From Flavobacteriaceae bacterium (lineage in GTDB: Bacteria > Bacteroidota > Bacteroidia > Flavobacteriales > Flavobacteriaceae), in NCBI GenBank assembly GCA_947461915.1, contig CANHNG010000002.1, positions 1-21,020 on the forward strand: a DNA stretch of 21,020 nt, in the 5' to 3' direction. Numbering within the stretch: the first letter of the stretch is position 1; every line of letters starts with the position of its first letter. The position numbers and the translations under genes are program-made. Of this stretch, positions 16,024 to 21,020 are shown piece by piece. Under the pieces are notes generated by a model. It did not search any database, was not told the origin of the DNA, and saw only the letters and a list, made by a program, of their open reading frames with translations.

Positions 16024-16051
16024 AAAAAGGCTCCCTAGTTTAGGAAGCCTT
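16024..16051 (-). terminator. Terminator of the DUF1573 gene
   Basis: On the minus strand, AAGGCTtCCTA pairs with TAGGgAGCCTT around a 3-base loop, with one internal mismatch, and runs into eight T. It starts 19 bases after the DUF1573 stop and separates that gene from the methyltransferase gene. Confidence 0.85.
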
Positions 16052-16069
16052 ACTGTTTTGATAAAAATA

Positions 16070-16546
16070 TTATTTAACCTCTGTAGCAGCTGGAGTAGGA
16101 TCTGGCAAAACAGTACCTTTTATGGTAAGTACTTTTGTAGCTTGACCTGCTGCGTTTGATGTTACAGTTACGGTTTTTGTAAAAGCACCAACTCTGTCTG
16201 TAGCATATTTTACACCAATAAATCCTTTTGCCCCTGGAGCAATTGGTTCCTTTGGAGTAGTGGGTACAGTACAACCACAAGATCCTTGCGTGTTTGTTAT
16301 GATTAGAGCTTTGTTGCCATTATTTGTAAATTCAAATTTACGGTTTCCATCTGCATTGTGAGCAATGGTACCGTAATCAATAGTATCAGCGTCAAAAACC
16401 ATTCCAGCACCATCTACTTTTGTTGCTGTAGCTTTGGCAACAGCTGTTGTTGCTTTTTTTACGGTTTTTTTGATTTTTGCGGTTTCTTGTGCATTAGAAA
16501 AAGTAAATGCTAAAAGTGCTATTGAAAGCGTAACTATTTTTTTCAT
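16070..16546 (-). CDS. Exported DUF1573 domain protein
   Basis: The function is unknown; DUF1573 is an Ig-like beta-sandwich domain very common in exported Bacteroidetes proteins. From the ATG at 16546 the protein has 158 residues. A signal peptide (MKKIVTLSIALLAFTFSNA, probable cleavage before Q20) is followed by a Lys/Ala/Thr-rich spacer (about 22-45) and the DUF1573 domain (about 50-148). That domain includes FEFTNNGNKALIITN and the family motif SCGCTVP, with cysteines at 90 and 92. The frame stays open upstream to 16702, but that would put 52 unlikely residues before an obvious signal peptide and would abut the divergent mutS start. A good -7 box, TAAATTTG on the minus strand (16573-16580), lies 26 bases before this ATG, which supports the shorter start. 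Confidence 0.88.
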   Translation of the reverse strand: MKKIVTLSIALLAFTFSNAQETAKIKKTVKKATTAVAKATATKVDGAGMVFDADTIDYGTIAHNADGNRKFEFTNNGNKALIITNTQGSCGCTVPTTPKEPIAPGAKGFIGVKYATDRVGAFTKTVTVTSNAAGQATKVLTIKGTVLPDPTPAATEVK

Positions 16547-16572
16547 TTTTTTTGTTTTATAATTTATAGTGA

Positions 16573-16580
16573 CAAATTTA
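16573..16580 (-). promoter_or_regulatory. Candidate -7 box of the DUF1573 gene
   Basis: TAAATTTG on the minus strand matches TAnnTTTG and lies 26 bases upstream of the ATG at 16546, a usual distance. The -33 element is weak. Confidence 0.5.
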
Positions 16581-16702
16581 TATAAATAATCGAAACTCAG
16601 TCCTAAATTTTTCTTAAAAATATTTTTAATTTTTGAATTGATAGTTATTCCCCATAAAATATATAAATTCGCTCTCACATTTTTTTCATTTATTAAATAC
16701 AA

Positions 16703-19345
16703 ATGAACTTGGCAGCCAAAGAAAAAGAAATTAAGGAAACACCATTAATGAAACAGTATAACGAAATCAAAAGGAAATATCCTGATGCTTGTTTGTTGTT
16801 TCGAGTGGGTGATTTTTATGAAACTTTTGGAGAGGATGCTGTCCGTGCTTCAAAAATTCTTGGAATTGTCTTAACCAAACGTGGTGCAGGTTCTGAAACT
16901 GAAACCGCTTTAGCGGGTTTTCCGCATCATTCTTTGAATACCTATTTGCCAAAACTGGTCAAAGCGGGACTTCGCGTGGCAATTTGCGATCAGCTCGAAG
17001 ATCCTAAAATGACCAAAACCATAGTTAAACGTGGTGTTACGGAACTCGTGACTCCAGGAGTTTCTATGAATGATGAGGTGTTGCAATCTAAAACGAATAA
17101 TTTCTTGGCAGCTATTTATTTTGCAAATAAATCAATCGGAATTTCATTTTTGGATGTTTCCACTGGGGAGTTTCTAACCGCTCAAGGCAATGCCGAATAT
17201 ATTGACAAATTATTGCAGAATTTTAGTCCAAGCGAGGTCTTAATTCCAAAAAACAAAAAAAATGATTTCCGGGAAACTTTCGGGGACGACTATCACAGTT
17301 TTTATCTCGAAGACTGGATTTACAAAGAAGATTATGCCTTCGAAACGTTGACCAAGCATTTTCAAACGGTTTCTTTGAAGGGTTTTGGTATCGAGGAATT
17401 AAAAGAAGGAATCATTGCTTCTGGAGCGATTTTGTATTATTTGTCCGAAACGCAGCATAATAAAGTGCAGCATATCACCTCCATTCAACGCATCGCTGAA
17501 GATGCTTATGTTTGGATGGATCGATTTACCATTCGTAACCTAGAATTATACCACAGTTACAATCCCAATGCGGTCACGCTTCTCGATGTGATTGATAAAA
17601 CGATTTCGCCAATGGGCGGTCGTTTGTTAAAACGTTGGTTGGCGCTTCCTTTGAAAGACAGTAATAAAATACAAAGCCGGCACCAAGTGGTTACTTATTT
17701 GAAAGAGAATCAAAATGTTTTAAAAAATATCCAAAATCAAATCAAACAAATTTCGGATTTGGAACGTTTGATTTCTAAAATCGCTGCCGGAAAAGTGTCG
17801 CCTCGAGAAGTAGTTTATTTGAAAGAATCTTTGGATGCCATTATTCCAATAAAAACCTTGGCGTTAGAAAGCCCACAAGAAGCCGTAAAAGTCATTGGCG
17901 ACAGCCTGCACAGTTGCGATTTGCTGCGCGAAAAAATAAAAACGGTTTTAAACCAAGATGCTCCAGTGGCTATTGCCAAAGGAAATGCTATTTCCAAAGG
18001 AGTCAGCGAAGAATTGGACGATTTACGTGCCATTTCAACTTCGGGAAAAGAATTCCTGGAAGGTATCGAAAAAAGAGAATCGCAATTGACAGGAATTTCT
18101 TCTTTGAAAATTTCCTTTAATAATGTATTTGGATATTATATTGAGGTTCGAAACTTGCATAAAGATAAAGTGCCAGTAGAATGGATTCGAAAACAAACTT
18201 TGGTAAATGCGGAACGCTACATCACGGAAGAATTAAAAGAATACGAAACCAAAATATTGGGTGCCGAAGAAAAAATCCACAAAATAGAGGTCGAGTTATT
18301 CGAACAATTGGTAAGTTGGATTGCTACATACATTAAGCCGGTTCAGATGAACGCTAATTTGGTGGCGCAATTAGATTGTTTGTGCTCTTTCACCCAATTG
18401 GCCATCGAAAATAAATATGTCTGCCCGGAACTAGATGAAACATTCGAATTGGAAATCAAAAACGGAAGGCATCCCGTTATCGAAAAACAATTGCCGGTTG
18501 GAACGCCTTATATTGCCAATGATGTTTTTTTGGATAGAGAGACGCAACAGTTGATTATGATTACGGGGCCTAATATGTCTGGAAAGTCGGCTATTTTGCG
18601 TCAAACCGCTTTGATTGTACTATTGGCTCAAATGGGAAGTTTTGTTCCTGCGGATAGCATGAGAATGGGAATTATCGATAAAATATTCACTAGAGTTGGA
18701 GCAAGCGACAATATTTCGATGGGAGAATCCACTTTTATGGTCGAAATGAATGAAACGGCTTCCATCTTGAACAATATTTCTGATAGAAGTTTGGTGTTGT
18801 TGGACGAAATCGGCAGAGGAACTAGTACGTATGACGGAATCTCTATTGCTTGGGCGATTGCCGAATTTTTACATGAGCATCCATCAAAACCCAAAACACT
18901 GTTCGCAACCCACTATCACGAATTGAATGAAATGAGCGAGTCGTTACCGAGAATCCAGAATTTCAATGTATCGGTGAAAGAATTGAAAGAAACCGTGCTT
19001 TTTATTCGAAAATTGGTAAAAGGAGGTAGCGCCCATAGTTTTGGAATACACGTAGCGAAAATGGCGGGAATGCCGCAAATCGTAATCTTGAAAGCCCAAA
19101 AGATTTTAAAAAAATTAGAGAAAGATCATTCCAGTGAAGCCTTGAACGGAATAAAATCTACGAAGTATGACTCGAGTCTCAAAGGCGAACAGGCGGAGCA
19201 AATGCAAATGAGTTTCTTTAACCTAGATGACCCTTTGTTGGAAGAAATCAAAGATGAGATTTTAAGTCTTGACATAAACACAATTACGCCAATGGAAGCC
19301 TTAATGAAGCTCAACGAAATCAAGAGAATGTTGACTAAAAAATAG
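16703..19345 (+). CDS. mutS: DNA mismatch repair protein MutS
   Basis: MutS recognises mismatches and small loops in newly replicated DNA and, with ATP, recruits MutL. The 880 residues match a full-length MutS1. The mismatch-binding Phe-x-Glu motif is intact (F38-Y39-E40, in [12 protein letters not shown]). The connector, lever and clamp domains follow. The ATPase domain has the Walker A loop GPNMSGKS (622-629), a conserved [10 protein letters not shown] (about 675-684), Walker [11 protein letters not shown] with D701 and E702, and the [10 protein letters not shown] switch. A helix-turn-helix dimer region and a short C-terminal tail close the protein. It diverges from the DUF1573 gene by 156 bp. 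No convincing hairpin with a T-run follows the stop, so termination may occur further on, before or within the tRNA region. Confidence 0.97.
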   Translation: MNLAAKEKEIKETPLMKQYNEIKRKYPDACLLFRVGDFYETFGEDAVRASKILGIVLTKRGAGSETETALAGFPHHSLNTYLPKLVKAGLRVAICDQLEDPKMTKTIVKRGVTELVTPGVSMNDEVLQSKTNNFLAAIYFANKSIGISFLDVSTGEFLTAQGNAEYIDKLLQNFSPSEVLIPKNKKNDFRETFGDDYHSFYLEDWIYKEDYAFETLTKHFQTVSLKGFGIEELKEGIIASGAILYYLSETQHNKVQHITSIQRIAEDAYVWMDRFTIRNLELYHSYNPNAVTLLDVIDKTISPMGGRLLKRWLALPLKDSNKIQSRHQVVTYLKENQNVLKNIQNQIKQISDLERLISKIAAGKVSPREVVYLKESLDAIIPIKTLALESPQEAVKVIGDSLHSCDLLREKIKTVLNQDAPVAIAKGNAISKGVSEELDDLRAISTSGKEFLEGIEKRESQLTGISSLKISFNNVFGYYIEVRNLHKDKVPVEWIRKQTLVNAERYITEELKEYETKILGAEEKIHKIEVELFEQLVSWIATYIKPVQMNANLVAQLDCLCSFTQLAIENKYVCPELDETFELEIKNGRHPVIEKQLPVGTPYIANDVFLDRETQQLIMITGPNMSGKSAILRQTALIVLLAQMGSFVPADSMRMGIIDKIFTRVGASDNISMGESTFMVEMNETASILNNISDRSLVLLDEIGRGTSTYDGISIAWAIAEFLHEHPSKPKTLFATHYHELNEMSESLPRIQNFNVSVKELKETVLFIRKLVKGGSAHSFGIHVAKMAGMPQIVILKAQKILKKLEKDHSSEALNGIKSTKYDSSLKGEQAEQMQMSFFNLDDPLLEEIKDEILSLDINTITPMEALMKLNEIKRMLTKK

Positions 19346-19414
19346 CCCTAATTCTTTTAAAGTTTGGGTTATCAGAGGCTTAGCTTTTGGCTGGATATTT
19401 TTTAAAAAAAAGGC

Positions 19415-19444
19415 TTGTGTAATTGAATTAATGTATTAAATTTG
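19415..19444 (+). promoter_or_regulatory. Promoter of the tRNA-Gly/tRNA-Leu pair
   Basis: TTG at 19415-19417, exactly 19 bases, then TAAATTTG at 19437-19444 matches the Bacteroidetes sigma-ABfr consensus fully. It lies 48 bases before the tRNA-Gly 5' end. Confidence 0.85.
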
Positions 19445-19492
19445 CATCCGCAATATGATACAAATATTGGATGTTCTTTTTATAATAAAAAT

Positions 19493-19565
19493 GCGAAAAT
19501 AGCTCAGTTGGTAGAGCGCGACCTTGCCAAGGTCGAGGTCGCGGGTTCGAGCCCCGTTTTTCGCT
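19493..19565 (+). tRNA. tRNA-Gly (anticodon GCC)
   Basis: A 73-base cloverleaf. The acceptor GCGAAAA pairs with TTTTCGC, and the anticodon stem CGACC/GGTCG encloses TTGCCAA with anticodon GCC. The T arm is GCGGG-TTCGAGC-CCCGT, and the discriminator is T, as is common for bacterial glycine tRNAs. CCA is not encoded. Confidence 0.97.
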
Positions 19566-19577
19566 CAAAACCATACT

Positions 19578-19663
19578 GCTCGGATGGTGAAATTGGTAGA
19601 CACGCTGGACTTAAAATCCAGTGAACAGCAATGTTCGTGCGGGTTCAAGTCCCGCTCTGAGTA
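19578..19663 (+). tRNA. tRNA-Leu (anticodon UAA)
   Basis: An 86-base class II tRNA with a long variable arm. The acceptor GCTCGGA pairs with TCTGAGT, including a terminal G-T pair. The anticodon stem CTGGA/TCCAG encloses CTTAAAA with anticodon TAA, and the T arm is GCGGG-TTCAAGT-CCCGC. CCA is not encoded. It lies 12 bases after tRNA-Gly, so the two are surely co-transcribed. It reads UUA, one of the UNN codons whose tRNAs carry ms2i6A-type A37 and are MiaE substrates. Confidence 0.97.
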
Positions 19664-19670
19664 CTTTGTT

Positions 19671-19710
19671 AAACCGTAAAGAATTTATTATTAATTCTTT
19701 ACGGTTTTTT
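19671..19710 (+). terminator. Terminator of the tRNA-Gly/tRNA-Leu transcript
   Basis: A perfect 15-bp stem, AAACCGTAAAGAATT paired with AATTCTTTACGGTTT, with a 7-base loop is followed by T residues. It starts 8 bases after the tRNA-Leu 3' end. Confidence 0.93.
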
Positions 19711-19787
19711 TATTGTTTAAAACTGTTTGATATTGGTATGTTTACGCTCAATGACTAAAACAGATATATTTTCATTTAATAAAAAAA

Positions 19788-19820
19788 GCCGTTACACGAA
19801 AATAGTGTAATGGCTTTTTT
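19788..19820. terminator. Orphan bidirectional terminator
   Basis: A 10-bp stem, GCCGTTACAC paired with GTGTAATGGC (one G-T pair), with a 7-base loop is flanked by seven A on the left and six T on the right. It works in both directions. No gene lies directly before it on the plus strand, as the tRNA transcript already ends at 19710. It may back up either neighbour or end an unrecognised short RNA. Apart from the terminators I see nothing else in 19711-19900. Confidence 0.8.
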
Positions 19821-19898
19821 GTTATTCCTACAAATGTACAATTGATGGGTTTAATCAAGTTATTCCAAAAATAGGCCAAAAATTTTCAAAATAGAGCA

Positions 19899-19924
19899 AA
19901 AAAAAGCCACGCAATGCGTAGCTT
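19899..19924 (-). terminator. Terminator of the repeat lipoprotein gene
   Basis: On the minus strand AAGC-a-ACGC-type arms pair around a 3-base loop (AAGCTACGC with GCGTGGCTT, one mismatch) and run into eight T. It starts about 20 bases after the stop codon at 19945. Confidence 0.8.
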
Positions 19925-19944
19925 ATTTTTTCTGTAATTTAAAA

Positions 19945-20136
19945 TTACTTAGCTTCTGGAGCTGCAACAGCAGCAGTATCAGCAACAACAGCAGCAGTAT
20001 CAACAGCTACAGCAGCAGTATCAACAGCTACAGCAGTAGTGTCAACAGCTACAGCTTCAGCAGCTGGCTCAGCTTTTTTACATGATACAACAGTCAAAAC
20101 AGCAACAACGGCTAAACTTAAAAGTACTTTTTTCAT
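19945..20136 (-). CDS. Small repeat lipoprotein (Ala/Val/Asp/Thr heptads)
   Basis: The function is unknown. The 63-residue protein starts with a lipoprotein signal peptide, MKKVLLSLAVVAVLTVVSC, with a lipobox VVSC and the lipidated cysteine at C19. KK follows, then a short AEPAAE spacer. Residues 28-55 are four copies of a heptad, AVAVDTT, AVAVDTA, AVAVDTA and AVVADTA, followed by AVAAPEAK. Nothing else is present: no folded domain and no aromatic residue after the signal peptide. The mature chain is short, acidic and probably unstructured, anchored in the envelope. The gene has its own promoter and terminator, which supports it being real. Its abundance and role cannot be judged from sequence; an abundant structural lipoprotein is one possibility. 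Confidence 0.82.
   Translation of the reverse strand: MKKVLLSLAVVAVLTVVSCKKAEPAAEAVAVDTTAVAVDTAAVAVDTAAVVADTAAVAAPEAK
19972..20055 (-). repeat. Four tandem 21-bp units in the lipoprotein gene
   Basis: The region encodes residues 28-55. Successive 21-base units are nearly identical (core CAGCAGTATCAACAGCTA on the plus strand), so the heptads arose by DNA duplication. The period keeps the frame, so copy number can change without breaking the gene. Confidence 0.85.
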
Positions 20137-20172
20137 CTTATTAAATATAAAAGGTTAATTATTAATTCGGGG

Positions 20173-20180
20173 CAAAGATA
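20173..20180 (-). promoter_or_regulatory. -7 box of the repeat lipoprotein gene
   Basis: On the minus strand TATCTTTG matches TAnnTTTG and lies 36 bases upstream of the ATG at 20136. The upstream A/T-rich stretch has no clear TTG at 19 bases. Confidence 0.6.
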
Positions 20181-20188
20181 TAAATTTT

Positions 20189-20419
20189 TTAATAGTTAAA
20201 ATATTTTTTTTGTAATTTTTTTAAAAAATAATATTCATTTGTAGTATTCTCTTTCTCCAGAACTCTTATAAAAAAATCAATCTTTGGAATTAGCACGCCA
20301 TTATCCACTAAATGCAGTCGTGCCGCACCTTTATTTGCGGTATGGTTCCAACTATTATTTTTACTTGTTGTATGTTTCCGGAGATTAGTTAGAGTTAAAA
20401 TACTAATTTCACGGGGATG
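20189..20419. other. Unexplained open-frame patch, possible gene remnant or dispersed repeat
   Basis: The 329-base gap between the lipoprotein gene and waaA holds a GC-richer patch (about 20288-20345) in otherwise very A/T-rich DNA. On the minus strand a frame is open for 76 codons (20419 to the stop at 20189-20191). It gives natural-looking sequence such as SWNHTANKGAARLHLVDNG followed by LIPKIDFFIRVLEK, but has no ATG, GTG or TTG near its upstream end. The plus strand is also open over 20284-20388 (LELARHYPL, then VVPHLYLRYGSNYYFYL). Short inverted repeats, GCACG/CGTGC (20293/20319) and CCGCA/TGCGG (20323/20336), lie inside. I do not recognise either reading; it may be coding debris or a structured intergenic repeat. 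Confidence 0.35.
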
Positions 20420-20438
20420 TTATGTAATTGGGGATGTT
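20413..20438. repeat. Direct repeat GGGGATGTT, two copies 17 bp apart
   Basis: GGGGATGTT occurs at 20413-20421 and 20430-20438, just downstream of the waaA stop on the minus strand. The role is unknown; G-runs are rare in this A/T-rich gap. Confidence 0.6.
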
Positions 20439-20465
20439 TTTTGTACTTTAAATAAAAAATTAGGA

Positions 20466-21020
20466 CTACAAAATTTGCTCGACTTGATCGTTTATTTTTT
20501 TCATAATAATATCGGTAGCTCCTTTGTTCATTTGTACAAAAGTGTTGCAAATATGCCCTTTTTCATGTCGGATGTTATCGTTGGCGATTAAATTGGAAAA
20601 GGCATCCATAAGCTCCTTTTTATTTGAAATGGAAATACAACCTTCCCTATTGACTAAAGCCGTCGCTTCTGCAAAATGGGAAAAGTTGGGGCCAATGACA
20701 ATTGGAACACCAAAAGTGGCTGGTTCCAAAATATTATGAACACCCGGGTTTCCAAAACCTCCGCCTACATAAGCAATATCGGCATAGCTGTAAATTTTAG
20801 TCAGAATTCCAATGGTGTCAATGATAAAGACATCAAAATCGGCCAGGTTTTTGTTTGATTTTTCCGAAAACAAAACCACTCTTTTGGAAATGGAATTTTT
20901 CAATTCTTGAATTTGTTCCTCTTTGATATTGTGCGGAGCAATAATGAACTTAATTTTCTCGGAAGTTTGATTGATATAATCGACTAATAAATTTTCGTCT
21001 TTGGGCCAAGAACTTCCTGC
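20466..21020 (-). CDS. waaA: 3-deoxy-D-manno-octulosonic acid transferase, C-terminal part
   Basis: WaaA (KdtA) attaches Kdo to lipid A precursor at the inner membrane, a key step of lipopolysaccharide synthesis. Only the C-terminal 184 residues are in the window; the gene continues past 21020. The visible part opens with AGSSWPKDENLLVDYI, equivalent to the AGSTW segment of the nucleotide-sugar-binding domain, then KFIIAPHNI. It ends with the hallmark YVGGGFGNPGVHNILEPATF and VPIVIGPNFSHFAEA, where the Kdo-transferase family binds CMP-Kdo. The frame has no start inside the window; an apparent start at 20903 is only an internal TTG codon. The stop is TAG at 20466-20468. No hairpin terminator is evident just downstream. 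Confidence 0.92.
   Translation of the reverse strand, partial: AGSSWPKDENLLVDYINQTSEKIKFIIAPHNIKEEQIQELKNSISKRVVLFSEKSNKNLADFDVFIIDTIGILTKIYSYADIAYVGGGFGNPGVHNILEPATFGVPIVIGPNFSHFAEATALVNREGCISISNKKELMDAFSNLIANDNIRHEKGHICNTFVQMNKGATDIIMKKINDQVEQIL

Noticed and set aside
16547..16702. 52-residue N-terminal extension of the DUF1573 protein
   Set aside because: A typical signal peptide starts at the ATG at 16546, and a -7 promoter box lies within the proposed extension.
19346..19400. Possible mutS terminator (CCC...GGG pairing after the stop)
   Set aside because: The pairing is short with several mismatches and no T-run follows.
19442..19624. 60-codon plus-strand frame across the tRNA-Gly and tRNA-Leu genes
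   Set aside because: It is a translation of two well-formed tRNA genes.
20466..20903. Complete 145-residue protein starting at 20903
   Set aside because: The apparent start is a TTG leucine codon inside waaA. The frame continues without a stop to the window edge and encodes conserved WaaA sequence.
1..21020. CRISPR array, prophage, insertion sequence or defence island
   Set aside because: No regularly spaced repeats, transposase or integrase motifs, target-site duplications, or tRNA 3'-end duplications were seen. The gene content is core-like throughout.

Overview
The window reads as a low-GC chromosome segment of a member of the Flavobacteriia, most likely Flavobacterium or a close relative. 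The reasons are a C-terminal type IX secretion (T9SS) sorting domain, promoters of the Bacteroidetes type (TTG, 19 bp, TAnnTTTG), start codons without clear Shine-Dalgarno sequences, a deoxynucleoside kinase fused to FolK, and a bacterial GH3-family protein. The content is mostly core and housekeeping genes. I see no prophage, insertion sequence, CRISPR array or defence island. Genus-level assignment is an inference from these traits, not from a database match.

Layout. 1-2654 (+): pyruvate dehydrogenase E1 alpha (pdhA) and the E2 acetyltransferase with two lipoyl domains (pdhC), closed by a strong terminator. 2709-3950 (-): a GT4-type glycosyltransferase. 4060-4641 (+): the tRNA hydroxylase MiaE, then a bidirectional terminator shared with tRNA-Val(UAC) on the minus strand. 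4928-5146 (-): a decayed MNT-type nucleotidyltransferase remnant. 5155-6663 (-) and 6824-7618 (+): a divergent pair, GH3-family protein and DUF2797 protein, with mirrored heptameric repeats ahead of both start codons. 7713-12054 (-): an AsmA-like envelope protein downstream of the signal peptide peptidase SppA, 10 bp apart. 12191-13327 (+): a FolK-deoxynucleoside kinase fusion. 13343-16546 (-): a secreted C-type lectin-like T9SS protein, a SpoU/TrmH RNA methyltransferase and a periplasmic DUF1573 protein. 16703-19345 (+): mutS. 19493-19663 (+): tRNA-Gly(GCC) and tRNA-Leu(UAA) behind a textbook promoter, followed by stacked terminators. 19945-20136 (-): a tiny lipoprotein made almost wholly of a seven-residue repeat. 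20466-21020 (-): the C-terminal part of the Kdo transferase WaaA, cut by the window edge.

How they fit together. There is no single pathway. PdhA and PdhC are two of the subunits of one complex, with E1 beta and E3 encoded elsewhere. MiaE, the SpoU methyltransferase and three tRNA genes belong to translation. SppA, AsmA-like, WaaA, the glycosyltransferase, the DUF1573 protein, the lipoprotein and the T9SS protein concern the envelope and cell surface. FolK-dNK links folate synthesis and deoxynucleoside salvage in one polypeptide.

I found no clearly new multi-gene system. The points most worth a second look are the nucleotidyltransferase remnant beside tRNA-Val, the FolK-kinase fusion, the mirrored heptamer leaders of the GH3/DUF2797 pair, a 7-bp repeat inside the pdhC reading frame, the repeat-built lipoprotein, and an unexplained GC-richer patch at about 20284-20419 that is open on both strands.
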